Positions 1-9,253 are shown, counted from the first letter of the stretch. The stretch is DNA of 54,084 nucleotides from JALONO01 sp038209965 (GCA_038209965.1 JBBQXF010000016.1:1-54084); one strand, 5' to 3'. Notes: generated by a model not told the origin, from the letters alone. Made by a program: numbers and translations.

Positions 1-984
1 GGGCTTGTCGGAGGCGGTGATCTGAACTTTGTACTTATACTTGCCCGGAGCTCCACTGGCATCATTTTTGGCCGCCAAAGCCACATCGGGCGCGGCTTTG
101 ATCTTGATTTCGTGTCCGATTTTGACCAAGTAATTGACAAATCCCCGATAAATGGCAGTGGCCATGGCTTCTTGTCCCTCGTCACTGTTGAGGAATTTCT
201 CTTCGGCCGGATTGCTCATAAAACCAGCCTCGATCAGCACACCCGGCATATTGGTATATTGGAGCACATATAAGTTGTGCCGGCGATCTTTGGCGTTGTA
301 AATGCCCCGCATCTGGCGGCCAGCCGCGGTTTTTAGCTCATATTCAATGGATTGGGCCAATTTCTTACTTTTCAGAAATGCATGGTCGTGGATGTGCACC
401 TGCACGCCCCGGATGGAAGAAATGGGGTTGGAATTGCAATGAATGCTCAAAAAACAATCGGCTTCGCTGCTGTTGGCAATCAGCACCCGATTGTTCAAAC
501 TGCGAAAAACATCGGTCTTACGGGTGTAAGCCACTTTGACATTGCTCAGGTTATCTTCAATCAACTGCCCCACCCGTAAACCAATGGCCAGGGCAATAAC
601 CTTTTCGTGGAGATAATTGCTGCTGCTCCGTTCATTCCCCGGGTCAAATCCGCCGTGCCCAGGATCGAGCACCACGGTGAAAGGCGCTTCGGGCTTTCGA
701 TCCACGGTGGTTACTTGCTTGGGCTGCGCTGCCGAAAGTGGCTTCAGATCATCATAGCTGGCATTGTCCCGGGCGGTTCTTTTGGCTGCCCGGCTCGTAG
801 GTGTTTGAACCTTGAGATTGGCCGAGGTGCGCAACGGTTTGGCCTTTTTTTGCTTCGGCTTCACCAGGGCAGCCCCAGTGGATTTGGGGGTTTGGGCATA
901 CATGGGGGCCACCGAGCCAAGCCCAAACAGGCATCCACCAATGACCAAACGAAGCACCCAAGCCCGTACTATTGAACTACCCAT
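1..984 (-). CDS. N-acetylmuramoyl-L-alanine amidase (AmiC-like), 3' end outside window
   Basis: This is an exported zinc amidase that cleaves the bond between N-acetylmuramic acid and the peptide stem during cell separation. The ATG is at 984, and 328 codons are read before the window edge without a stop. Residues 1-31 are a signal peptide ending YAQ. A basic linker follows to about residue 100, then an Amidase_3 domain. The zinc and catalytic positions are visible: H110 in DPGHGG, E127 in LHEK, H182 in SIHCNS and E252 in LIEAGF. After a short linker, the last visible residues (YKVQITAS, about 317-325) look like the beginning of a SPOR domain, cut by the edge. The gene is divergent from nothing nearby and reads away from the Na/Pi gene in the same direction. 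The amidase call is firm; the SPOR domain is inference. Confidence 0.9.
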   Translation of the reverse strand, partial: MGSSIVRAWVLRLVIGGCLFGLGSVAPMYAQTPKSTGAALVKPKQKKAKPLRTSANLKVQTPTSRAAKRTARDNASYDDLKPLSAAQPKQVTTVDRKPEAPFTVVLDPGHGGFDPGNERSSSNYLHEKVIALAIGLRVGQLIEDNLSNVKVAYTRKTDVFRSLNNRVLIANSSEADCFLSIHCNSNPISSIRGVQVHIHDHAFLKSKKLAQSIEYELKTAAGRQMRGIYNAKDRRHNLYVLQYTNMPGVLIEAGFMSNPAEEKFLNSDEGQEAMATAIYRGFVNYLVKIGHEIKIKAAPDVALAAKNDASGAPGKYKYKVQITASDKP

Positions 985-1067
985 AAGAACACCTTGAAAA
1001 TCAGGTGCTAAATTAGAAATAAACTAAAAAAAACCAAGGCCCGCCACCAGAAAGAAAGGGCTGGGGC

Positions 1068-2204
1068 TCAAGAAGCAATAAAAATAAGCAATAAAGGCAG
1101 TAAAAAGAAGGCGATAATCAGGTAGAACAGTGCAATCCAGCGATTGCGGCCCGCCAACTGCCCCAACAATTCGGCCAGCCGGAGGGGCAGCGCCCGGAGC
1201 AGGGGGAATGGAAAAAAAACAAGCACCCCGATGAAATTGAACAAGAAATGGGCCATTGCGATGCTAAGTGCCACTTGAGATCCTTGCGCGAAAGCCGCCA
1301 AAAGGGCCGTGAGCGTCGTGCCAATGTTGGCCCCCAAAATGAAGGGAAAAGCTTGCTGGAGGGTTACTTGTTTGCGGGCAACCAACGGCACCATGGCTGA
1401 AGTGGCGAGTGAACTGGAATGTAGCAGCGCAGTGAGCCCGGCCCCCAGTCCCAATGATTTCAATGGCGAGCCGAACACGTACTGCTCCATTTTAGGTTCT
1501 GGGCCATAGAACAAGATCGATTTGAACAAAACGACAAAGCCTTGGATGCTGGCAAAAAGGAGACCGATGGCAACCAGGATCCCTACCCAACTTAAACTGC
1601 CAAACCAAGCCAAGACCGATATAGTGAGTGTGTGAATCGGCAAATCGAGAAAGCCAAACAGGAAGAAAATTTGCTTACCGCCCAGTTGAACCATCCAATC
1701 AGCGGCCAAAATGGAAATATTGCTCAAAAAATGCGTGGAATACTCAAGTGGGAACAACAAACAAGCCGTCAAGATGTTGAATACATCGTGGCAGGTTCCA
1801 GCCGCGATAGCCCGTTTGAACTCTTTCTTTTTGGCAATGTAGCCGAAGGAAACAAGGGTGCTGGTGATGGTCGTGCCGATGTTGGCCCCAATGATCATGG
1901 GCACAATACTCACGGTGCTCACCTGACCTGAACCTGCCACGGCCACCAATACCGCAGTGACCAACGAACTACTCTGGGCGACCGCAGTAGCGATCAAGCC
2001 AATGCACAGGCCCGCCAGTGGGTTGGCCGTGGCGGTTACAAAGCCGCCGAGCAGATCGCCCCCAACCGTTTTGCAGGAATAAGCCAATAGATCAAGGGCA
2101 AAGAGAAAAACTGCCAACAAACTGCCCAAGGCCAATATTTGCCAAACCAAGGCTGGTTTGGTCTTTTTGGTTTGAAACTCGCCTTCGCTAACAGCTACAC
2201 CCAT
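1068..2204 (-). CDS. Na/Pi cotransporter family protein
   Basis: This is a 378-residue inner-membrane protein of the Na+/phosphate cotransporter (NptA-like) family. It carries the two inverted family repeats: one with QSSS and GANIGTTIT (about residues 75-115), the other with LHSSS and GANIGTTLT (about residues 260-305). Hydrophobic segments cover most of the length, including a strongly hydrophobic C terminus. The PhoU-like cytoplasmic tail found on some family members is absent. The ATG at 2204 lies about 25 bases downstream of a TACTTTTG -7 element. Phosphate as substrate is assigned from family membership, not from the sequence. Confidence 0.87.
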   Translation of the reverse strand: MGVAVSEGEFQTKKTKPALVWQILALGSLLAVFLFALDLLAYSCKTVGGDLLGGFVTATANPLAGLCIGLIATAVAQSSSLVTAVLVAVAGSGQVSTVSIVPMIIGANIGTTITSTLVSFGYIAKKKEFKRAIAAGTCHDVFNILTACLLFPLEYSTHFLSNISILAADWMVQLGGKQIFFLFGFLDLPIHTLTISVLAWFGSLSWVGILVAIGLLFASIQGFVVLFKSILFYGPEPKMEQYVFGSPLKSLGLGAGLTALLHSSSLATSAMVPLVARKQVTLQQAFPFILGANIGTTLTALLAAFAQGSQVALSIAMAHFLFNFIGVLVFFPFPLLRALPLRLAELLGQLAGRNRWIALFYLIIAFFLLPLLLIFIAS

Positions 2205-2230
2205 CTATTTTGATATTTCAGGTAAAAGCA

Positions 2231-2238
2231 CAAAAGTA
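2231..2238 (-). promoter_or_regulatory. candidate -7 element of the Na/Pi cotransporter gene
   Basis: Reads TACTTTTG on the minus strand, an exact match to the Bacteroidota TAnnTTTG -7 consensus, 27 bases before the ATG at 2204. I see no convincing -33 TTTG at 19-21 bases upstream. Confidence 0.4.
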
Positions 2239-2410
2239 GGCCAACGCGGGTAGGCGAAGTGGGGTGGAAAATGAATTTATTGTTAAGTTTGGGAAGTAGG
2301 CCAACCAACCAAAATAGGTTATATTAGTGGCCCGTGGCGTATCGATCGCCGATTGGCGATTGAAATATCCGGCCGCTTGGCATTTCATTGTTCCCCAAAC
2401 TAGTTTATTT

Positions 2411-4057
2411 ATGAGTACGATCAAAAACTCAGATTTTGTGACTAAATTACCTATTTTAATTGCCTTGGCCATTTGTGCCGGTATCTTCGTAGGCGCCAAA
2501 ATGTTTGGTAGAAATGACGGAATTGGCGATATAAATGGCAACACCAATCGGCTACGCGAAATATTGACGTACGTTGATCGGTACTATGTCGATTCGGCCA
2601 ATACCGATGAGCTGACCGAATATGCCATCAAAAAAATGTTGGAAAAATTGGATCCACACACTTCCTACATCCCGGCCAAGGATATGGAAGTAATGGGTAC
2701 GTACTTGAACAGTTATTTTGAGGGCATTGGCGTTTCGTTCACCATCGTCAAGGACACGATCAGCGTGGAGTCACCCGTGGCCGGTGGGCCAGCCGAAACC
2801 GTGGGGGTGCGGGCCGGGGACAAAATAGTAGCAATCAATGGCAAGAAAGTGGCAGGGATCGGGATAACCACCCGGGGGGTTTTTGACTTGCTGTTGGGCA
2901 AAAAAGGGACACAAGTCAGCGTTGGCATCGCCCGGCGTGGCACCACCGAACTATTGGCTTACACGATCACCCGCGACAAAATCCCCCAGTACAGTATTGA
3001 TGCCAGTTACTTGATTGATAACAAGACGGGCTATTTGCGTATTTCCCGTTTTGGCCAACGGGCACATGAAGAATTGAAAGAAGCGCTCAAAAAGTTGCAA
3101 GCCCTTGGCATGGAGCAACTGGTGCTGGATCTGCGCGGCAATGGGGGCGGTTATCTGCCCCAAGCCGTCAGTATTGTGGATGAATTTGTACCTGGCGATA
3201 AAATGATTGTCTATACCGATGGTCGGGTGGAGAGCCATGACGAAGAGTACCGGGGCAAAAAAGAAGGCTTGTTTGAGCAAGGGGCCATGATTGTGCTGGT
3301 GGACGAAGAGAGTGCGTCGGCCTCGGAAATAGTGGCCGGGGCCTTGCAGGACAACGACCGGGCGCTGTTGATCGGCCGGCGTTCCTTTGGCAAGGGCTTG
3401 GTGCAACGCCCCATTTCCCTGTCCGATGGGGCTGAATTACGGCTCACCATCTCCCGCTATTACACCCCCAGCGGCCGTAGTATCCAGAAACCTTATGAAC
3501 TGGGGAAGGGCGATGAATACGCCGAAGACATGACCCACCGGGTCAGCCATGGTGAACTTTATCATGCCGATAGCAACAAATTTGACCTTTCTCAAGAATA
3601 CAAAACGGCCAAAGGTCGCTTGGTGTACGGTGGCGGGGGGATCATGCCCGATATTTTTGTGCCAATGGACACCAGTTACTACACTTCCTACTTGAGCAAA
3701 TTGCTCAACGAACAAGTAGTGCGGGAGTTTGCCTTGGATTATACCAATGCCAACATGGCGGATCTGCGCAAAATGAGCGTGGAGATGTTTGCCAAGAAAT
3801 TTGTTGTGACCGAGGCCATGCTGGCTCAAATGGTAGTGCTGGCAACTCGCCAAGGCATCAGGCCCGAACCGAGCCAACTGAAACAGTCCAAGGCATTTAT
3901 TGCCCTGCGCACCAAATCGTTCATTGCCCGTAACCTGTGGCATGATGAAGGCTGGTATCGGGTAAGCAACCAAGAAGATGAAGTAATTGCCCAAGCCCTC
4001 AAGCGCTTTGGCGAAGCCAAAAAGATTGAAACTGGTAACTTTGGTTCCAAAAAGTAA
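2411..4057 (+). CDS. S41 family C-terminal processing peptidase
   Basis: This is a 548-residue CtpA/Prc-type serine protease anchored to the inner membrane and facing the periplasm. The frame is open upstream, but the ATG at 2411 puts a hydrophobic anchor (about residues 11-27) at the N terminus, as usual for the family; the upstream extension (from 2327) looks non-coding. A PDZ domain (about residues 100-185, with FEGIGVSF and GDKIVAINGK) precedes the S41 core. The catalytic dyad is S303 in SASASEI and K328 in SFGKGLVQ, 25 residues apart as in other S41 enzymes. The C-terminal 150 residues are a family extension. The zinc-finger membrane protein follows after 12 bases, suggesting one transcript. 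Confidence 0.92.
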   Translation: MSTIKNSDFVTKLPILIALAICAGIFVGAKMFGRNDGIGDINGNTNRLREILTYVDRYYVDSANTDELTEYAIKKMLEKLDPHTSYIPAKDMEVMGTYLNSYFEGIGVSFTIVKDTISVESPVAGGPAETVGVRAGDKIVAINGKKVAGIGITTRGVFDLLLGKKGTQVSVGIARRGTTELLAYTITRDKIPQYSIDASYLIDNKTGYLRISRFGQRAHEELKEALKKLQALGMEQLVLDLRGNGGGYLPQAVSIVDEFVPGDKMIVYTDGRVESHDEEYRGKKEGLFEQGAMIVLVDEESASASEIVAGALQDNDRALLIGRRSFGKGLVQRPISLSDGAELRLTISRYYTPSGRSIQKPYELGKGDEYAEDMTHRVSHGELYHADSNKFDLSQEYKTAKGRLVYGGGGIMPDIFVPMDTSYYTSYLSKLLNEQVVREFALDYTNANMADLRKMSVEMFAKKFVVTEAMLAQMVVLATRQGIRPEPSQLKQSKAFIALRTKSFIARNLWHDEGWYRVSNQEDEVIAQALKRFGEAKKIETGNFGSKK

Positions 4058-4069
4058 GCCCAAACCCGT

Positions 4070-5119
4070 ATGTCGATCTACATTGGCCGCTGGGATTGCA
4101 AGGTGTGTGGCCTGAAAGGTAACGCTGGGCCTGACACTCACTGTGTGGGCTGCGGCTCGCCCAGGAGCAATAAAGTCCAGTTTTATTTGCCCGAAAATCC
4201 CGAGGTGGTGACCGACGCCGACCGCTTGAAACAAGCCAAGAGCGGGGTCAACTGGCAATGCAACTATTGTGGGGCCGAAAACCCCGCCTCGGCCACCCAC
4301 TGCGTTTCCTGTGGCAACGAAAGAGATGGCCAAGATACGGCCCGGCAGGAGCGTGTCATCCATGATGACGAGCCCCAAGTACCGCCCCCGCCCGCCCGCC
4401 GGGAAAAAGTCGTTGCACCGCTAAGCCGATCCAAGTACTGGGTACTGTTGTTTTTTTTGGCGGTGGCTGTGGGGGTGTGGTTTATTTTTAAGCCCAACGA
4501 ATTTCAAGTGACCGTAATGGGGCATGAGTGGGTGCGCATGGTGGACATTGAACATTATCGTTCATTTATCGAGCAAGATTGGGACTTGCCCGGCGGGGCC
4601 AAGCTCATCAGCCGCGGCCAAGAAATCCACCATTATGACCAAGTGTTGGATGGCTACCAGACCAAAACCCGGAACGTGCGCGTCCAGACTGGCATACAGC
4701 GCAAAAAATGCGGTAAGCGGGATTTGGGCAACGGTTATTTTGAGGATCAATATTGCGATGAACCTGTTTATGAAAACCGGCAGGAAACTTACGAAGAACC
4801 GCGCTATCGATCAGTGCCCGTGTTTCGGACCAAATACAAATATGAGATTTTCCGCTGGACCAATGATCGAACCCTGACCGCCAAGGGCAACGACCTTAAG
4901 CCGGTAGATCCGGTCGAAACCTTACCGGGCCAAGATTGGCGCGAAGGCCAGCGCCAAGCAACTTATACGCTCAAAATGCAGGATAATGACGATAAAACGT
5001 ATTTGGAGAAGGTAAATCAGGACTTTTGGCAAAAGCACCCGGACGGGGCCAAGCTCAAGGCCAAACGCAACAGCTTGGGCCGGTTCTATGGACTGGAAGA
5101 AGTGGGCTGGCAGCCGTAG
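4070..5119 (+). CDS. membrane protein with two N-terminal RanBP2-type zinc fingers
   Basis: This is a 349-residue protein with three parts. Residues 8-30 and 63-83 are two zinc fingers. The second has the exact RanBP2 spacing W-x-C-x2-C-x3-N-x6-C-x2-C (C64, C67, N71, C78, C81); the first has one extra residue before the Asn (C10, C13, C25, C28). A Pro-rich linker leads to one transmembrane segment (about residues 123-140). The remaining 210 residues would lie in the periplasm; they are rich in Tyr, Arg and Glu and hold two cysteines around residues 215-226. The predicted topology is fingers inside, C-terminal domain outside. It starts 12 bases after the S41 protease gene, so the two are probably cotranscribed. 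I do not recognise the C-terminal domain, and no function can be assigned. Confidence 0.75.
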   Translation: MSIYIGRWDCKVCGLKGNAGPDTHCVGCGSPRSNKVQFYLPENPEVVTDADRLKQAKSGVNWQCNYCGAENPASATHCVSCGNERDGQDTARQERVIHDDEPQVPPPPARREKVVAPLSRSKYWVLLFFLAVAVGVWFIFKPNEFQVTVMGHEWVRMVDIEHYRSFIEQDWDLPGGAKLISRGQEIHHYDQVLDGYQTKTRNVRVQTGIQRKKCGKRDLGNGYFEDQYCDEPVYENRQETYEEPRYRSVPVFRTKYKYEIFRWTNDRTLTAKGNDLKPVDPVETLPGQDWREGQRQATYTLKMQDNDDKTYLEKVNQDFWQKHPDGAKLKAKRNSLGRFYGLEEVGWQP

Positions 5120-5412
5120 CAGCCGCTCGTTAATTTTCTGGACAGATGTCTCAATCTAAATTGAATTTGTGATAGCCACCAATTAAATCACTAAAAATCA
5201 GCAAAATGAATTCTGTTAATCTCCTGTATCGGCTTAACCGTGTAATGATTTCTGTTTGGGGCGCGGGGATGGAAACCATTGCCTTGTCAAATTAAAATCT
5301 CATCATTGGCAAGCCTTTGTTTAATGCTTATTCTAATAAAAAAGTCAATATAGTCCATGAACTTGACAAAACGAGCAATTGCGCCACTTGGAGAAAGGGA
5401 CGGTTCTTGCCT
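5120..5412. other. convergent intergenic region, nothing recognised
   Basis: This gap lies between the 3' ends of the zinc-finger gene and the small membrane protein gene. I find no convincing hairpin terminator, RNA gene or open frame in it. Confidence 0.5.
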
Positions 5413-5853
5413 TTAGCTTTTGACTGGTTTGCCCTGCTTTTTCAAGAGTGCCTTGAGCTTGTCATAATTGGAATATTCTAAATTGCTCAGTTTGAGTGCC
5501 CCATTGGGAAATACCAATTGCAACCGTAGGTATTTTTGGGTCTTGGTGGTGCTTACCTCTACCTCGTGCCAAGAGCGGAGTTGGGCCAAGTCCAGTACTT
5601 GGTTGCTACGGGGCAGAAACCGGAACTTGACCAGTAATTTACCTTGGCTCACCCGGATGGACTTCCATTTGGTCAGTACCAATCGGGCAAACTGGATCGC
5701 CATGACCAGCAGCAAAGGGAAGGTGGCCAAGAACCAACCATAGTGGCCACTTGCGGGCAGATAGGCGACCGAAAACCCAGCCCCCAGCAGACAGCCCACG
5801 GCCATTATTCCGAAAACAACCAACAAATGTGTGCGGGGCTCGATGTCAAACAT
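5413..5853 (-). CDS. small two-helix membrane protein, PH-like cytoplasmic part
   Basis: This is a 146-residue protein with two transmembrane segments (about residues 9-31 and 39-60). A soluble C-terminal part of about 80 residues follows, with alternating hydrophobic strands (for example VSQGKLLVKFRFLP) and ending in a Lys-rich helix. This arrangement resembles bacterial PH-like membrane proteins that carry two helices before a beta-rich domain; that is a structural impression only. It lies just downstream of the sigma factor gene on the same strand, 52 bases away, and could be in the same transcript. Function unknown. Confidence 0.6.
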   Translation of the reverse strand: MFDIEPRTHLLVVFGIMAVGCLLGAGFSVAYLPASGHYGWFLATFPLLLVMAIQFARLVLTKWKSIRVSQGKLLVKFRFLPRSNQVLDLAQLRSWHEVEVSTTKTQKYLRLQLVFPNGALKLSNLEYSNYDKLKALLKKQGKPVKS

Positions 5854-5905
5854 GGTGAAAAGGGTAGAGTAAGCAGTTTGCCAAAATAGTTGCCAGATTG
5901 ATGCA

Positions 5906-6535
5906 CTAAATCACATCGCGTTTGCTCTTCACTATGTCAAACAACAGCTCGCGGGCGCGATGGAGTTGGGCCTTGACCGTGCCCAGTGGGGCTTGGATCC
6001 GTGCGGCAATCTCTTCATAAGATAATTCCTCAAAATAGCGCAAACTGACCAACTGCTGGTATTTTGGGGGCAGTTGACTGACAAAGCCATGCACCATTTC
6101 AATTTTTTGGGCATTGATGGTGCGCTCTTGCGGGTTAAGGTTCTCATCCCGGATGTCGATGTCAACCGGATCGCCATTGTCATCCGTAAAGCTGGTGCTG
6201 ATGCTCATCGTCTCCAGCTTTTTCTTTCGGATGTAATCAATGCAATTGTTGGTGGCGATGCGAAACAGCCACGTGCTAAACGTGTATTCCTTTTTGAATT
6301 TGGGTAAATTGCGAAATGCTTTGGCAAATGCCTCAATGGTCAGATCTTCGGCATCGTCTTGGTTGCGCACCATTTTGAGCAAGGTATGATAGACCGGTTT
6401 ACGGTAACGCTTCATCAATTCGGTGTAAGCCTTTTCGTCTCCAGCCGTTGCCCGGTCTATCAGTTTAAAATCTGAAAGGGCTTTGCTGGAAAAGATTTTC
6501 TCGTCCTCGTTGGGCTCTTGTTCGTTTATTTCCAT
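5906..6535 (-). CDS. RNA polymerase sigma factor, ECF (sigma-70) family
   Basis: This is a 209-residue ECF sigma factor. The sigma-2 region spans about residues 25-105 (DEKAYTELMKRY, DDAEDLTIEAFAKAF, FSTWLFRIATNNCIDYIRKK). After an acidic linker, sigma-4 spans about residues 145-200 (LPPKYQQLVSLRYF, then the helix-turn-helix SYEEIAARIQAPLGTVKAQL). The frame is open further upstream, but the ATG at 6535 gives the usual family length, and the extra upstream codons lie inside the glycosyltransferase gene. The two genes overlap by 10 bases (6526-6535), which suggests translational coupling. No anti-sigma factor is adjacent, unusual for stress-type ECF factors but common for stand-alone Bacteroidota ECF factors. 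Confidence 0.92.
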   Translation of the reverse strand: MEINEQEPNEDEKIFSSKALSDFKLIDRATAGDEKAYTELMKRYRKPVYHTLLKMVRNQDDAEDLTIEAFAKAFRNLPKFKKEYTFSTWLFRIATNNCIDYIRKKKLETMSISTSFTDDNGDPVDIDIRDENLNPQERTINAQKIEMVHGFVSQLPPKYQQLVSLRYFEELSYEEIAARIQAPLGTVKAQLHRARELLFDIVKSKRDVI

Positions 6536-7665
6536 CTTAATTGTTTGCTTTGAAAAGCGGCCCACCCTACCACGAGATAATAGATCGTGTAAAAGAAATC
6601 CAGAAATGGCAAAAGTATGAGCGAAGTACGGTCGCCAAGTTTTCGCTGGCAACCAGTCAACACCATTGCTTGGGTCAGCCATTTTCCCATAAAACCGACT
6701 ATCGCAAGGGCCATCCACTCCCAATGCCCGGTTAGCAACGCTAGCATGATCAAGCTAAAGCCACCCAGCCAAATCAACAATTGTGAGCCAGAAAACAACC
6801 CCAGTGCTATTTTATCGCTTAATTTATAGAATTTACCAACGGATAAATGGCGTTTTTTTTGTCGGAACCAATCACCGATATTCGTTTTAGGGAACGAAGT
6901 TACGATGCTTTCCGCACCCGTGCAAATGGCAACGTTAGAATTATGGGCTGCTTGGTTTACAAACAGGTCATCATCACCGCCCATTAGCTCAATATGACGG
7001 TGGAAGCCCTTGTGCTGGAAAAACAGTTCGCGGCGGTAGGCCAAGTTTCGGCCCAACCCCATGTAGGCCCGACCCCAAACCGCCCAACTAAAACACTGCA
7101 CTGCTGTGAGCAGGGTCTCGAACTGGATGAAGAGGTTGAGCGGCCCAGGATGTTTTTCGTAAGGGGAAAAGCCCAATACAATCTCCCGGCCCAAGCTCAT
7201 GTGCGAGGCCATCTGGGCAATCCAGTGTGGACTTTGGGGCGCACAGTCGGCATCGGTCAGCAAGATGATCGGGTACTTTGCGGCTTCGATGCCCAAGGTG
7301 AGGGCGTATTTTTTGCCATTGAAACCTGCTGGGGCCTCGCTGACGTGGACTGCCCGAAACCGGGGCTGCTCTTGGGCCAGTTGGCACAGAAACGGCCAAG
7401 TTTCGTCCCATGACCGATCGTTGACCACGATTACCTCAAACTCGGCATAGTCTTGTGCCAGTAAAATTGGCAGTAACCTTTGTAAATTTTCTAGCTCATT
7501 GCGCGCCGCTACCACCACCGAAACGGGCGGCCAATCCTGCTTTGCCAAACGGCGCTGATACTTTTCATTTTTGCCCCAAGCGAAACGCCCAAAAATGAGG
7601 AGATAAAATGCCAGTTGGAGCACCCAACCCACCCCAAAAACAGCACAAAAAACTATCTCGACCAC
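6526..7665 (-). CDS. family 2 glycosyltransferase, membrane-bound
   Basis: This is a membrane-associated GT-A fold glycosyltransferase of about 379 residues. An N-terminal hydrophobic segment (about residues 2-25) precedes the catalytic domain, which shows PPVSVVVAARNE, VIVVNDRS, a DADC metal-binding motif, GGDDDLF as the likely acid/base region and RQKKRHLS at the Q/RxxRW position. Two or three C-terminal transmembrane segments follow. The frame has no upstream ATG. I chose the GTG at 7665 because it starts the hydrophobic segment and lies about 30 bases after a perfect TAnnTTTG element; a TTG at 7785 would add 40 poor-quality residues. The sugar donor and acceptor cannot be told. The 3' end overlaps the ECF sigma gene. 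Confidence 0.82.
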   Translation of the reverse strand: MVEIVFCAVFGVGWVLQLAFYLLIFGRFAWGKNEKYQRRLAKQDWPPVSVVVAARNELENLQRLLPILLAQDYAEFEVIVVNDRSWDETWPFLCQLAQEQPRFRAVHVSEAPAGFNGKKYALTLGIEAAKYPIILLTDADCAPQSPHWIAQMASHMSLGREIVLGFSPYEKHPGPLNLFIQFETLLTAVQCFSWAVWGRAYMGLGRNLAYRRELFFQHKGFHRHIELMGGDDDLFVNQAAHNSNVAICTGAESIVTSFPKTNIGDWFRQKKRHLSVGKFYKLSDKIALGLFSGSQLLIWLGGFSLIMLALLTGHWEWMALAIVGFMGKWLTQAMVLTGCQRKLGDRTSLILLPFLDFFYTIYYLVVGWAAFQSKQLRWK

Positions 7666-8020
7666 CAAAACAAGCCCAGTTGACAGATGAAGGGGCAAAA
7701 GTAAGCCAATGCCACGGTAACTGGTGGCCCAGTCGGTGCTAGGCCGGGCAAAAGTACCGTGAACCCAGCGGGAGCCTAGGCGCAAACAATCGCTGATTTT
7801 GGTAATAATTGAAATGATCGCGGTTGTGTTGCCGTCATTTGCTGGCCCAAAACATTTGGCAAAGAACCAACCTGATGGCCAACGTTCAGGGTAACAATGC
7901 GTTATTTTCGGGCAAGATTAAAGAGGATGGGCTTGATAGTGAAGATCGCCTATCTTTGGCCGGGCACTTTTCCCCAATTTTGAATACTTTCACGCCGATT
8001 TAGCACCCATTTACCACCCG
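7666..8020. promoter_or_regulatory. divergent promoter region between glycosyltransferase and fahA
   Basis: This non-coding stretch holds two outward-facing TAnnTTTG elements: TACTTTTG on the minus strand at 7696-7703 for the glycosyltransferase, and TATCTTTG on the plus strand at 7952-7959, about 60 bases before the fahA ATG. A TTG 15 bases upstream of the latter is a weak -33 candidate. No other structure was recognised. Confidence 0.4.
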
Positions 8021-9253
8021 ATGAAAACTTGGCTAGCCATTCCCGAAAATTCCGATTTTAGTCTGCAAAACCTGCCCTATGGCGTTTTTTCCTACGCGGG
8101 CAAACGCCCCCGCTTGGGCGTGGCCATAGGTGACCACATCATAGATCTTAAACGGGCCACCAAGCTCGGGCTGTTTAATGGGCTGGCGATTGCCCCTAGC
8201 GTATTTGCCAAACCACACTTGAATGCCTTTATCGGGCTGGGCCGGGCTGTCCATTTGGCTGTGCGACAACGCTTGCAGGCATGGCTCACCGGTGGCAAGC
8301 CCACCCTCCAAAAACAGGACAAAAAAGTATTGGTGCCCATGCGGGTGGCCACACTTTACTTGCCGGTAAAAATCGGCGATTATACCGATTTCTATAGCAG
8401 TGAGGAGCACGCGACCAACGTGGGCAAAATGTTCCGGGGTGAAGCCCAGGCGCTATTGCCCAATTGGAAACACCTGCCTGTGGCCTACCACGGCCGAGCT
8501 TCCTCCATCGTGGTTTCGGGCACGGAGGTGGTGCGCCCGCACGGCCAGTCGCGCCCCAACGATCAAGAGCCGCCGGTGTTCGGGCCTTCCCGTGCCCTAG
8601 ATTTTGAGCTCGAAGTTGGCTTTATCATCGGGCGAGATTCGGCACTGGGCCAACCCGTGGCCGCCGCCGAGGCCGAGGCGTATATTTTTGGCTTTGTATT
8701 GTTCAATGATTGGTCGGCGCGGGATCTCCAAAAATGGGAATACCAGCCATTGGGCCCCTTTTTGGGCAAAAATTTCGCTTCTTCCATGTCCCCGTGGGTG
8801 GTCACCTTGGATGCGCTGGAACCCTTCCGCACGGCTGGCCCAGTGCAGTCGCCCGCCGTGTTGCCTTACCTCCAAACCAGCGGTGAGCGCACGTTTGACC
8901 TCCAACTGGAAGTGGCCATCCAGCCCGAAGCGGCCCCCGAAACTGTGGTTTGCCAATCCAATTTTAAGTATTTGTACTGGAACGTGTGCCAACAAGTGGC
9001 CCACCACACCATCAATGGCTGTAATCTCAAAGTGGGGGATTTATTGGCTTCGGGAACCATCAGCGGTGCTACGCCCGATAGTTTTGGCTCGCTGCAAGAG
9101 CTGACATGGGGCGGCAAAAATCCCTTGGCGCTGGCCGGGGGTATCGAGCGGCGCTTCCTCCAAGATGGCGATACAGTGACTATGCGCGGCTGGGGGGCCA
9201 AAGCAGGGATCCGGGTTGGTTTTGGCGAAGTGACGGGAAAACTAGTGGGGTAG
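8021..9253 (+). CDS. fahA: fumarylacetoacetase
   Basis: This is a 410-residue enzyme hydrolysing fumarylacetoacetate to fumarate and acetoacetate, the last step of tyrosine degradation. It has the N-terminal FAA hydrolase domain (about residues 15-115) and the catalytic domain after it. The human-type active-site blocks are all present: DFYSSEEHATNVG with the catalytic His at residue 130, YHGRASSIVVSGT, the metal-binding FELEVGF acidic pair, NDWSARDLQKWEYQPLGPFL and GKNFASSMSPWVV. Length and motif order match the full-length FAH family rather than the shorter FahA-like isomerases. No other tyrosine-pathway gene is nearby. It has its own putative -7 element. Confidence 0.95.
   Translation: MKTWLAIPENSDFSLQNLPYGVFSYAGKRPRLGVAIGDHIIDLKRATKLGLFNGLAIAPSVFAKPHLNAFIGLGRAVHLAVRQRLQAWLTGGKPTLQKQDKKVLVPMRVATLYLPVKIGDYTDFYSSEEHATNVGKMFRGEAQALLPNWKHLPVAYHGRASSIVVSGTEVVRPHGQSRPNDQEPPVFGPSRALDFELEVGFIIGRDSALGQPVAAAEAEAYIFGFVLFNDWSARDLQKWEYQPLGPFLGKNFASSMSPWVVTLDALEPFRTAGPVQSPAVLPYLQTSGERTFDLQLEVAIQPEAAPETVVCQSNFKYLYWNVCQQVAHHTINGCNLKVGDLLASGTISGATPDSFGSLQELTWGGKNPLALAGGIERRFLQDGDTVTMRGWGAKAGIRVGFGEVTGKLVG

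Noticed and set aside
3437..4378. Minus-strand 313-codon frame opposite the S41 protease
   Set aside because: It is the antisense shadow of a protease whose catalytic motifs are complete. Long antisense frames are expected with this codon usage.
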